Source: Solirubrobacterales bacterium (GTDB taxonomy: Bacteria; Actinomycetota; Thermoleophilia; Solirubrobacterales; Solirubrobacteraceae). From it: 8,973 nucleotides of DNA. The position numbers and the translations under genes were made by a program. Below the pieces are notes generated by a model, which was given only the letters and a program-made list of their open reading frames with translations, made no database searches and was not told where the DNA came from. Within the stretch, counting starts at the first letter, position 1, and every line of letters starts with the position of its first letter. The stretch covers positions 1 through 8,973 of the forward strand of contig JAFMRN010000083.1 in assembly GCA_017354065.1 (NCBI GenBank), read 5' to 3'. Below, piece by piece: positions 1-5,759 of the stretch.

Positions 1-1
1 G

Positions 2-1180
2 CCGACCCGCCGCACGGGCAAGACGGTCGGCGTCGTCGGCTCCGGCCCCGCGGGCCTCGCGGTCGCGGCGGAGCTGAACAAGTACGGCCACAACGTCACC
101 GTGTACGAGCGCGACGAGGCCGCCGGCGGGCTGCTGCGCTTCGGCGTGCCCGACGCGAAGCTTGAGAAGAAGATCATCGACCGCCGCGTGGAGCTGCTCG
201 CGGCCGAGGGGATCGAGTTCGTCTACAACGTCGACATCGGCAAGGACGTGAGCGTCGCCTCACTGCGCGAGAAACACGACGCTGTGGTGATCGCGATCGG
301 CTCACGCGTGTCGCGTGACATGGTCGTGCCGGGCCGTGATGAGAACGCCGGCATCCACGTGGCGATGGACTACCTGTACCAGCGCAACCGCTGGGTCGCC
401 GCCTCCCAGGGCCGGCTCGCGCGGGTGGTGGCGCCGGACCTGACGATCACCGCCAAGGACAAGAACGTGATTGTGATCGGCGGCGGTGACACCGGCATGG
501 ACTGCGTGTCCAACGCGCACCGTGAGGGCGCCAAGTCCGTGACGATCCTGGACGTCTACCAGGAGCTCTCAGAGGACGATCCGCGCCACCCCTGGCCGCT
601 GCCGCCCAAGCGCACCGACACGACCTACGCCCTGGAGGAGGGCGGCAAGCGCCGCTGGGGCACCGAGGTGATCGGTTACGGCGGCAAGGACGGCCAGGTC
701 ACCCATGTGTACGCGCGCAGCGTGACCGGCACCTCCTCCCGCGACCTGACCCCGGTGCCGGGGTCCGAGTTCGTGCTGGAGGCCGACCTGGTCTTGATCG
801 CGATCGGCTTCGAGCACCCCGAGCACGAGGGCCTGGTCGCGGAGCTGGGACTCGACCTGGACAAGCGCGGGAACATCTCCACCGCCCAGACCTACCGCAC
901 CACCGTGAAGGACAAGGTCTCCGACGTCAACGGCGTGTTCGCCTGCGGCGACGCGCGGATCGGCCAGTCGCTGGTCGTGACCGCGATCGCTGAGGGGCGC
1001 AAGTGCGCGCGTGTGGTCAACGAGTTCCTCGGCGGCTCGCCGATCGATGATGACCGCGACCAGATCACGCTCGGCGCCTGGAGCGGCACCGATGACGGCT
1101 CGCTCCAGCACGCCGCCGACGTCGCTGGCAGCGTGCGCCCGGGTGACCAGTTCTTCGTGGGGCCTGGCGACCGGCGCTAG
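2..1180 (+). CDS. gltD: Glutamate synthase (NADPH) small subunit, 5'-truncated by the window edge
   Basis: This subunit takes electrons from NADPH through FAD and Fe-S clusters to the large GltB subunit, which converts glutamine plus 2-oxoglutarate into two glutamates in the cytoplasm. 392 residues are visible; the N-terminal Fe-S part lies before the window. Visible residues 11-18 hold the FAD-binding VVGSGPAG motif, followed by GGLLRFGVP and KLEKKIIDRR, both typical of GltD. A second dinucleotide fold, VIVIGGGDTGMDC, lies near 156-168, then the DDPRHPWPLPPK stretch, and a C-terminal FAD motif with GDARIGQSLVV near 316-326. The usual family end, at about residue 344, is followed by roughly 48 more residues, acidic and Gly-rich, ending FFVGPGDRR. 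gltB probably lies just upstream, as in most genomes (inference). The reading frame is open from base 2; the stop is TAG at 1178-1180. Confidence 0.93.
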   Translation, partial: PTRRTGKTVGVVGSGPAGLAVAAELNKYGHNVTVYERDEAAGGLLRFGVPDAKLEKKIIDRRVELLAAEGIEFVYNVDIGKDVSVASLREKHDAVVIAIGSRVSRDMVVPGRDENAGIHVAMDYLYQRNRWVAASQGRLARVVAPDLTITAKDKNVIVIGGGDTGMDCVSNAHREGAKSVTILDVYQELSEDDPRHPWPLPPKRTDTTYALEEGGKRRWGTEVIGYGGKDGQVTHVYARSVTGTSSRDLTPVPGSEFVLEADLVLIAIGFEHPEHEGLVAELGLDLDKRGNISTAQTYRTTVKDKVSDVNGVFACGDARIGQSLVVTAIAEGRKCARVVNEFLGGSPIDDDRDQITLGAWSGTDDGSLQHAADVAGSVRPGDQFFVGPGDRR

Positions 1181-1199
1181 GTACTTCTCCGTTAGTTAA

Positions 1200-1221
1200 C
1201 AGGTCTTGGGCGGCGGACCTG
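1200..1221. repeat. Inverted repeat CAGGTC-N10-GACCTG in the gltD downstream gap
   Basis: Perfect 6-bp arms (1200-1205 and 1216-1221) enclose a 10-nt GC-rich loop in the 58-bp gap between gltD and the next gene. No T-run follows, so it is a poor intrinsic terminator. It could be a weak stem-loop at the gltD 3' end or an operator for the downstream gene. A GTTAAC palindrome lies immediately before it. Confidence 0.35.
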
Positions 1222-1238
1222 CCACGATGTGAGTTCGC

Positions 1239-2153
1239 GTGCCCGCTTTCTGTCGCCACAGCCGCCTGGTTCATAACTGTCCGATCTGCTCGCGTGAGCA
1301 GGACATGGAGATGGCGCCGGTGATCAGCTCCAGCGCGCCGAAGGTCTCAGAGCCAGCGCCGCGGGCGGCGGCACCGGCTGACCGGCACGGTGCCGCCGAG
1401 AAACCGCGCCGTTCTCCGGGCAGCCGCTCCGGTGTCAAGGTGCGCAAGTTGGAGCGCGGGGCCGAGGACGGCTATGTGTCCGGCCTGGTCCAGGGCCTGA
1501 AGTCCAGCGCGGACGCTGAGCGGCTGGCATATGAGCTGGCCTTCGCGGCCACGCGGCTGCTGGCGCTGGCCGCCTCACCGCCCGGCGTCTACGCGGAGAT
1601 AGCTTCCGGACCCGGTGACCTGGAGGAGCGGACCTGGCTGGCCGTGCAGGTGGCGTTGGATCCTTCCGGGGAGCGGGTCCCTTGGAGTGTCGGACCGTGG
1701 CCCGAGGCCTACCGGAACTGGGTCGCGCGGGCCGGTTCCCAGGCGGCGGCGTTCAGCGGCGAGTCCTACTGGACGCCGGAGCGCCGCTTTGAGCGGGTGT
1801 TCGAGCGACTCGGGTCGGTCGCCGTGATGGACCGCGACCGGCGCTTTGACCTGCTGGTCACCTTGGGGCGCCTCGGTCTGTACGAGCTTGAGGCCGGCAA
1901 GCTGTTCTTCGGCGGCGAGAATGAGACCACCTGGGCGGGCAAGCGCGCTCTGGGGATCGGTGATCCGCTGCTGTTGGAGCGCCGTGCTCTTGATCTGGCT
2001 ACCGCCTGCGGGATACCGCTGGCGGCGCTGGACCTGGGCCTGCACAACTGGGGCACGGGCAGCGGGGTTGAGCGGATCGCGCCCGGGGTCGACCCCTCAC
2101 TTGAGCCCGATCCGCAGGTTTTGGCCGGCGTGCGTGACGCGCTGGGTCTCTAA
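1239..2153 (+). CDS. Zinc-knuckle protein, possibly aGPT-PPlase clade 3 / HhH-glycosylase-like
   Basis: A 304-residue protein starting at GTG; an in-frame TGA at 1230 makes this the first usable start that keeps the N-terminal motif. Residues 5-17 contain C5-x-H7-(x6)-C14-P-I-C17, a likely small zinc-binding knuckle. Residues 25-75 are a low-complexity Ala/Pro/Arg linker, probably disordered. Residues 80-300 are predicted helical; RFDLLVTLGRLGLYELEAGKL (about 202-221), GDPLLLERRALDLA and LDLGLHNWGTG (264-274) resemble, from memory, alpha-glutamyl/putrescinyl thymine pyrophosphorylase clade 3 proteins. That group is related to helix-hairpin-helix DNA glycosylases and was predicted to act on modified thymines. 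The assignment rests on pattern recognition only; bacterial members have no proven reaction. No clear Shine-Dalgarno site is seen. The gene lies 58 bp after gltD and overlaps the stop of the next convergent gene. It could equally be a conserved protein of unknown function. Confidence 0.5.
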   Translation: MPAFCRHSRLVHNCPICSREQDMEMAPVISSSAPKVSEPAPRAAAPADRHGAAEKPRRSPGSRSGVKVRKLERGAEDGYVSGLVQGLKSSADAERLAYELAFAATRLLALAASPPGVYAEIASGPGDLEERTWLAVQVALDPSGERVPWSVGPWPEAYRNWVARAGSQAAAFSGESYWTPERRFERVFERLGSVAVMDRDRRFDLLVTLGRLGLYELEAGKLFFGGENETTWAGKRALGIGDPLLLERRALDLATACGIPLAALDLGLHNWGTGSGVERIAPGVDPSLEPDPQVLAGVRDALGL

Positions 2154-2752
2154 ATCGCTACGAAGATCACGCGGTCGCGGAGCAGTTCGACCGTGGTCCC
2201 GTCCAGATCCACGGCCGCGCCGAGCTCCTCGACGCTGTGGATGCCGCTGCCGCGGATCTGAATGATCTGCTCGGCGATCTCCGGGGTGATGCCCGGCAGC
2301 GTGGTCAGCTCGTGCTTGGTCGCGTGGTTGATGTCGACCATCTCGCCGTGACGGGCGCCGGGGGTGTCGGGCCGGCCGACGCCGATCTCACGGGCCAGCG
2401 CGGGGTTGCTGGTCGCCAGCGCACGCAGCTGCTCACGCTCCTTGAGCCGCTGGCGGCCCGCGCCGAGCGCGTTGTCAAACTGTTCTCCGGCCTCCACCGC
2501 GGTCACCGACGCGTCGCGAACCGCGAACGATGTGGCGATCCCGCCGAACCAGCCGAGGATTATCAGTCCGCCCCCGATGTCGCTCTGTGTGGCGATCGAC
2601 ACCGCCCAGCCGACCACCGTGATCACGGACCACAGCGCGCCCCACGCGGTCCAGCTCGGCCGTCGAGCCTGCGTCCCGGCGCCGATCGGCGCCCAGGCGC
2701 CCAAGCCCATCGGGATCAGCGACAACCATGCCCACTTACCGTTTCGCCACAC
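2150..2752 (-). CDS. Membrane-anchored helix-hairpin-helix (ComEA-like) domain protein
   Basis: A 200-residue protein starting at GTG (2750-2752). Hydrophobic stretches at about 7-24, 34-55 and 59-76 suggest two or three membrane segments. A polar, charged region follows (about 86-135; QRLKEREQLRAL may be a short coiled coil). A C-terminal helix-hairpin-helix begins at VDINHATKHELTTLPGITPEIAEQIIQIR (139-167), with LPGI as the hairpin, then SVEELGAAVDL. The HhH form is that of ComEA and related DNA-binding or protein-binding modules: V-D-(I/V)-N-x-A, LPGI, A-x-x-I-(I/V)-x-x-R. Unlike ComEA, membrane helices come first and no signal peptide plus SLBB domain is seen, so a role in competence is not implied. 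The stop TAG (2150-2152) overlaps the TAA of the convergent gene at 2151-2153. A short inverted repeat sits just upstream of the start. Confidence 0.75.
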   Translation of the reverse strand: MWRNGKWAWLSLIPMGLGAWAPIGAGTQARRPSWTAWGALWSVITVVGWAVSIATQSDIGGGLIILGWFGGIATSFAVRDASVTAVEAGEQFDNALGAGRQRLKEREQLRALATSNPALAREIGVGRPDTPGARHGEMVDINHATKHELTTLPGITPEIAEQIIQIRGSGIHSVEELGAAVDLDGTTVELLRDRVIFVAI

Positions 2753-2754
2753 GG

Positions 2755-2768
2755 GTGGTTTGTACCAC
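2755..2768. repeat. Inverted repeat GTGGT-TTGT-ACCAC in a divergent intergenic region
   Basis: Perfect 5-bp arms with a 4-nt spacer, beginning 3 bp upstream of the GTG start of the minus-strand HhH gene. The 92-bp gap to the divergent gene (2753-2844) also holds GGCCT-N6-AGGCC at 2798-2813. Either could be an operator or an mRNA hairpin; no confident promoter hexamers were recognised in the gap. Confidence 0.35.
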
Positions 2769-2797
2769 GGGGGTTAGCTGCGTTCCGTCCGCCGCTG

Positions 2798-2813
2798 GGC
2801 CTACCGTAAGGCC
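2798..2813. repeat. Inverted repeat GGCCT-ACCGTA-AGGCC
   Basis: Perfect 5-bp GC-rich arms flank a 6-nt centre in the middle of the divergent gap between the HhH membrane protein gene and the acidic protein gene, about 31 bp before the latter's start. This is compatible with a dimeric repressor site. Short GC-rich palindromes also arise by chance in DNA of this composition. Confidence 0.3.
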
Positions 2814-2831
2814 ATCCCGCCCCCGGCAGCC

Positions 2832-2835
2832 GGAG
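2832..2835 (+). promoter_or_regulatory. Ribosome binding site GGAG deciding the GTG start at 2845
   Basis: GGAG lies 9 nt before GTG. It is one of very few canonical Shine-Dalgarno matches at a gene start in this window and argues for the short form of the downstream gene. Confidence 0.6.
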
Positions 2836-2844
2836 TCTTTTCAA

Positions 2845-3303
2845 GTGTCTCTCTGCTTCATCGAACCGCAGAACGCAATTCGTGTGATCGCCGACTCAGT
2901 AGGTCGGGAGGCGCGCCGCCAGATCCTGGGGGAGGTGGTGGCCGCATGGGTGGATGAGATCCCCGAACGTGATCTGCAAGCGCACTATGCCAAGGCCGTC
3001 GCCGACCTTGATGAGCACGACCTGTCGCTGCTCGCCTCCTGGCACGCGTCGCTGGAGATGGGCGGGCACCCGCTCCCGACCAAGGAGTTCCTCGTCAACG
3101 TGTTCCCGTCGCTGGGCGAGAACCGGCGTGAAGCGCTGCGGATCGCCGCCGGCTTCCGTGGTGAGGACGCCTTTGACGCCGGTGTCGGTGAGGAGGAAGC
3201 GCTGGAGACGGTGCTGCCGTGGCTGACCGAGCAGCGCTGCCTGGAGCTCGTCGCCGAATGTATGGAGCTCTACTGCTGGGACCGGCTGGGCTCGGATAAC
3301 TGA
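2845..3303 (+). CDS. Acidic protein of unknown function, 152 residues
   Basis: I do not recognise a family. GTG at 2845 is preferred over an upstream ATG at 2728 because GGAG at 2832-2835 lies 9 bp before it, the best ribosome binding site in the window, and because the upstream extension overlaps the divergent gene and reads as low-quality Pro/Arg sequence. The product starts VSLCFIEPQNAIRVIAD and is mostly helical and strongly acidic (runs such as ERDLQAHYAKAVADLDEHDL and GVGEEEALETVLPWL). It has Trp at about 35, 66, 126 and 145 and Cys near 132, 139 and 144, but no CxxC pair, signal peptide or membrane segment. A cytoplasmic helical protein is likely. Its 3' end overlaps the end of the convergent HAD gene by 34 bp. 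No function is offered. Confidence 0.75.
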   Translation: MSLCFIEPQNAIRVIADSVGREARRQILGEVVAAWVDEIPERDLQAHYAKAVADLDEHDLSLLASWHASLEMGGHPLPTKEFLVNVFPSLGENRREALRIAAGFRGEDAFDAGVGEEEALETVLPWLTEQRCLELVAECMELYCWDRLGSDN

Positions 3304-3950
3304 AGCGCCTGGTCGACCGCGGCCAGCGCGCCCTTGTTCTCGACGAACTGAACGGCACGCCAGCCGGCTGCACGCGCGGCTTCCACGTTCTCCTGGACAT
3401 CGTCGATGAACAGGATCTCCTCCGGGCGGATCGGGCGCTCGGCGACGGTGCTGATCCGCTGCACGGTGTGGGCGTAGATCTCAGGGTCGGGCTTGCGGAT
3501 GCCGACGAACCCGGAATCGACCACGATGTCAAAGATGTCGTCGATCTCCAGGCGGGGGCGCCACAGCGGCTCCCACTCGCGGACGTTGTTGGTCAACAGG
3601 CCCATGTGAAATCCCCGCGCGCGCAGACGACGCATCAGCGTCAGCATCGCGTGGTTGGGGCGCAGGTGTGAGAACCACACCTCCGGGAAGTCATCGATGT
3701 TGATCTGGCGGCCGAGCTGGTCGCTCAGCTGCCCTCCCAGCGCCGAGAGGAACTGGGGCTGGCTGATGCGTCCGCACTCCAGCTCGTGCATCGGGTTGAC
3801 GCCGTCGCGCTGGGACAGGGTCACCAGCGCGGTGAAGAACTCGTGCAGCTTCACGCCGGAGTGCTCGGCATACCCCTCAAAGGCGGCGCGGAGAGGAGTC
3901 GTCAGCACCCCGCCGAGGTCGGAAACGATCGTGGTAGTCGGTACGGTCAA
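3270..3950 (-). CDS. HAD-IA superfamily hydrolase (YihX/ACAD10-like phosphatase)
   Basis: A 226-residue cytoplasmic protein of usual HAD-IA length, expected to hydrolyse a small phosphorylated metabolite. Motif I is SDLGGVLT with nucleophile D11; the usual second Asp (general acid, D+2) is Gly13, as in the D-x-G form of active YihX-type phosphatases. Motif II is LLTNN (T120), motif III is R-K153-P-D-P-E-I-Y and motif IV is FIDD (D183, D184) followed by VQENVEAA. Residues 20-95 form the helical cap typical of subfamily I. The start is TTG at 3948-3950, overlapping the TGA of the preceding gene as TTGA, which implies translational coupling; there is no ATG or GTG nearby that keeps motif I. It is the last gene of the STAS operon. 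The last codons overlap the convergent gene by 34 bp. The substrate cannot be read from sequence. Confidence 0.88.
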   Translation of the reverse strand: MTVPTTTIVSDLGGVLTTPLRAAFEGYAEHSGVKLHEFFTALVTLSQRDGVNPMHELECGRISQPQFLSALGGQLSDQLGRQINIDDFPEVWFSHLRPNHAMLTLMRRLRARGFHMGLLTNNVREWEPLWRPRLEIDDIFDIVVDSGFVGIRKPDPEIYAHTVQRISTVAERPIRPEEILFIDDVQENVEAARAAGWRAVQFVENKGALAAVDQALQLSEPSRSQQ

Positions 3951-4495
3951 GGTTTCAGCAGCAGGTAGAGGGCCATGCCCGGTACGCCGTTGGCGCGGGC
4001 ATGCATCGGATAGACGCTCAGCGGTCCGTGTTGTTGCGGGGCTGCGTCATTGCGCAGCTCACCACTTAGCCGCACCGGCCGATGCGGCCCGTCGGGCTCC
4101 GTCCCCATCCACAGCTCGATCCCAAAACGCCGTGGCGTATTTTCTGGACCGTACTCGGTTGACAGGCGCGGGTCAAAGACCCGTTCGGGGGTTTGTTCCT
4201 CTGACGCCTCCTCTGGCGTCTCGGGAACCTCCTCCGCACGCGGCTCGGGCAACGTGACGCTGACCTCATCCTTGTCCTGTCCCTTCGCGCCGCTCGGGCG
4301 GATCGCGCGCAGCGCGTGAAAGTCGCCGTTTGCCGACCAAACCGCCACCACCCGGGCGGAGTCGATGCCCGTGTCCGGGAGCGTTCCGAGCTCCACGGCG
4401 GTGCTCGCGTCGCCGGGCTCCGAGGTCAGCCAGCGTCCGTCCGCCGCGAGGTGCCAGGCACCCGTCTCCAGATCTGCGATTGCGCTCAGCTGCAC
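3947..4495 (-). CDS. Acidic two-part protein of unknown function in the STAS-HAD operon
   Basis: I do not recognise the family. GTG at 4493-4495 is the preferred start: it lies 7 bp after the stop of the STAS gene. An in-frame TTG at 4570 would add a CPECG-containing extension lying over the STAS coding region, which I read as a shadow. The 182-residue product has a beta-rich N-terminal part (VQLSAIADLETGAWHLAADG, then ARVVAVWSANGDFHALRAI), a Pro/Glu-rich acidic linker at about 83-106, and a C-terminal part with RRFGIELWMGTEPDG and RPVRLSGEL, ending MALYLLLKP. No signal peptide or membrane helix is seen. The TGA stop overlaps the TTG start of the HAD gene, so the two products are probably made in fixed proportion. 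The conserved-looking C-terminal half may be a ligand-binding beta domain (inference). Confidence 0.72.
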   Translation of the reverse strand: MQLSAIADLETGAWHLAADGRWLTSEPGDASTAVELGTLPDTGIDSARVVAVWSANGDFHALRAIRPSGAKGQDKDEVSVTLPEPRAEEVPETPEEASEEQTPERVFDPRLSTEYGPENTPRRFGIELWMGTEPDGPHRPVRLSGELRNDAAPQQHGPLSVYPMHARANGVPGMALYLLLKP

Positions 4496-4502
4496 GCTGG
4501 AA

Positions 4503-4838
4503 TCATGCCAGCGCGGGCCAGTAACCGTCGATCCGCACTCCGGGCAGGCGGTGGAGCCCGACGTTCTCAATCAGCGTGACGATCTGCGGGTGCGCCCCGG
4601 CCACCGACAGCAACAGCGTGCGGCCACGACCGCGGAGCCGGCGGCTCAACATCGCCAGGTCGACCATCAACGAGCTGTCCGCGAAGACCAGCTCACGCAG
4701 GTCAACCCGAACATCGGTGTCGGCCCCGAGGGCCCGGACGAGCGCCTGGCGTCGCCGACTCTGGGTCGTACGATCCTCATCACCGGTGCATCGCAGCGTT
4801 GGCGTCGGGGTGTCCGCAAACTCGATGATGCGTGACAC
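4503..4838 (-). CDS. STAS domain protein (anti-sigma factor antagonist-like)
   Basis: A 111-residue protein, the size of a single STAS domain. The core VDLRELVFADSSLMVDLAMLSRRLRGRGR (45-73) matches the STAS pattern: beta strand, D-S-S motif and following helix. S55 or S56 is the residue that, in SpoIIAA/RsbV-type antagonists, is phosphorylated by an anti-sigma kinase. LLLSVAGAHPQIVTLIENVGLHRLPGV continues the fold. The gene starts at GTG (4836-4838) and is followed 7 bp later by an unknown acidic protein and then a HAD phosphatase. No RsbW-type kinase or PP2C phosphatase is in the window, so its partner must be elsewhere. STAS domains also occur in other signalling contexts; a sigma-factor role is inferred from the stand-alone form. 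Confidence 0.82.
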   Translation of the reverse strand: MSRIIEFADTPTPTLRCTGDEDRTTQSRRRQALVRALGADTDVRVDLRELVFADSSLMVDLAMLSRRLRGRGRTLLLSVAGAHPQIVTLIENVGLHRLPGVRIDGYWPALA

Positions 4839-4855
4839 CCTACAAAACTGGTAGG
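4839..4855. repeat. Inverted repeat CCTAC-N7-GTAGG between divergent STAS and MIP18 genes
   Basis: Perfect 5-bp arms (4839-4843 and 4851-4855) flank AAAACTG, immediately upstream of the STAS GTG start in a 54-bp divergent gap. The position would suit an operator affecting the STAS operon, or a stem at its translation start. The AT-rich spacer stands out from the surrounding GC-rich sequence. Confidence 0.35.
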
Positions 4856-4876
4856 CGGATGGGAACCGTACTCTTG

Positions 4877-4882
4877 TCTAAC
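4877..4882 (+). promoter_or_regulatory. Tentative -10 element (TCTAAC) for a near-leaderless MIP18 transcript
   Basis: TCTAAC matches TATAAT at four of six positions and lies 10 bp before the ATG at 4893. Transcription would then start almost at the start codon, which fits the absence of any Shine-Dalgarno sequence (the bases before ATG are CTTTCCTCCA). No good -35 was found, so this is only a suggestion. Confidence 0.2.
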
Positions 4883-4892
4883 CTTTCCTCCA

Positions 4893-5192
4893 ATGATCTC
4901 TGTTGAGGAAGTGAACGACGCCCTGCGCGAGGTCATCGACCCGGAGCTGGGCCTTGACTTTGTTGAACTCGGCCTGATCTACGGGGTCGACGTGGAGCCC
5001 AGCGGCGAGGTGAAGGTCACCTACACGCTGACCAGTCCCGGCTGCCCGATCGGGCCCCAGGTCGAAGAGCAGATCGGTGAGTTCGTGTCCGAGATTGACG
5101 GCGTCACCAACGTCCAGTCGGAGCTGACCTTCAATCCGCCGTGGTCGGTGGACAAGATGTCAGAGGACGCGAAGTTCGCGCTCGGGTTCTGA
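4893..5192 (+). CDS. MIP18/DUF59 family metal-sulfur cluster assembly factor (SufT-like)
   Basis: A 99-residue protein at full family length, acting in the cytoplasm in maturation of Fe-S proteins. The diagnostic motifs appear in order: D16-P-E-L-G, F-V-E-L-G-L-I-Y (23-30), T-L-T-S-P-G-C51-P and the C-terminal N-P-P-W (81-84). C51 is the conserved cysteine of the family, thought to take part in Fe-S handling. This is a stand-alone DUF59 form rather than a fusion to an ApbC/Mrp ATPase. The closest named relatives are SufT and PaaD; the lack of suf or paa neighbours prevents choosing between them, though SufT-like is more usual for this short form. The start codon is ATG with no Shine-Dalgarno. 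The stop lies 4 bp from the stop of the convergent lipoprotein gene. Confidence 0.9.
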   Translation: MISVEEVNDALREVIDPELGLDFVELGLIYGVDVEPSGEVKVTYTLTSPGCPIGPQVEEQIGEFVSEIDGVTNVQSELTFNPPWSVDKMSEDAKFALGF

Positions 5193-5196
5193 GCGC

Positions 5197-5751
5197 TCAC
5201 TGACCGCTCGCGTTGTGGTTGATCGCCTGGTGCAGCATCGCCGGGGTGATCTGCCCGTGGGTTACCGGCAGGCATTTGGTCGCGGCGCTGAGGAAGCCGG
5301 GCTGGGTGATGTCGATGTGTGACGCGTTCAGCTTCTGATCTGACAATCCGCCCTGGCTGTTCGGGTCCGGGAAGCTCGGGAAGCCGTTGTTGCGCAGGCA
5401 CTTGGCCAGCGCGAAGATCGCCTGGACCTGAGCCGGGGATTTCTGTGCTCCCGGTCCCTTGCCCGTGCGCGGCGGCGCGTACTTGGCGCAGGCCCGCGTG
5501 GCCGACTTGAAGGCCGGCGTGCCCATGCCGGGGGGCTTGCGCAGCATGATCGAGTTCTGGCCGTTGGCGCTCGAGACCTGGGGGTCCGGGAAGTTCGCGA
5601 CGCCGTGGCCGCGCATGCAGGCGGAGAACTTGTAGGCCTGGGCCGCCTCGCTCTGGAAGCTGGTGTTGCCGGATGTTGAGCTGGTAGTGGTCGAGTTGGA
5701 GCCACAGCCGGCGATCAGGACGAGGGGTAGGAGCAGCGTTTTTCTGGACAT
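5197..5751 (-). CDS. Lipoprotein with two CMRxHGVxNFPDP-type repeats
   Basis: A 184-residue predicted lipoprotein. The signal peptide MSRKTLLLPLVLIAGC ends in a lipobox (L-I-A-G-C16), followed by a Ser/Thr-rich tether (18-31). The mature part is an internal duplication: Y-K-F-S-A-C45-M-R-G-H-G-V-A-N-F-P-D-P with a second Cys at 88 (S-A-T-R-A-C), and L-A-K-C118-L-R-N-N-G-F-P-S-F-P-D-P with a second Cys at 160 (S-A-A-T-K-C). Each repeat therefore has two cysteines that could form a disulfide outside the membrane. From memory, proteins with this repeat are common surface lipoproteins of unknown function in actinobacteria, often near two-component or efflux genes. The ATG at 5749-5751 is the start that gives a clean signal peptide; no Shine-Dalgarno is seen. 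It is divergent from the response regulator gene and probably under its control. Confidence 0.85.
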   Translation of the reverse strand: MSRKTLLLPLVLIAGCGSNSTTTSSTSGNTSFQSEAAQAYKFSACMRGHGVANFPDPQVSSANGQNSIMLRKPPGMGTPAFKSATRACAKYAPPRTGKGPGAQKSPAQVQAIFALAKCLRNNGFPSFPDPNSQGGLSDQKLNASHIDITQPGFLSAATKCLPVTHGQITPAMLHQAINHNASGQ

Positions 5752-5759
5752 GGCGAGGT

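Noticed and set aside
569..1111. A 180-codon minus-strand open frame inside gltD
   Set aside because: It is a GC-rich shadow of a strongly conserved enzyme and shows no family features.
2728..2844. An upstream ATG start for the acidic protein, overlapping the divergent HhH gene
   Set aside because: No ribosome binding site, Pro/Arg-rich unlikely sequence, and a better GTG with GGAG at 2845.
4496..4570. TTG-start extension of the operon's unknown protein containing a C-P-E-C-G motif that looks like a zinc ribbon half
   Set aside because: It lies entirely over the end of the STAS coding sequence in another frame and has only one Cys pair; GTG at 4495 fits the 7-bp gap.
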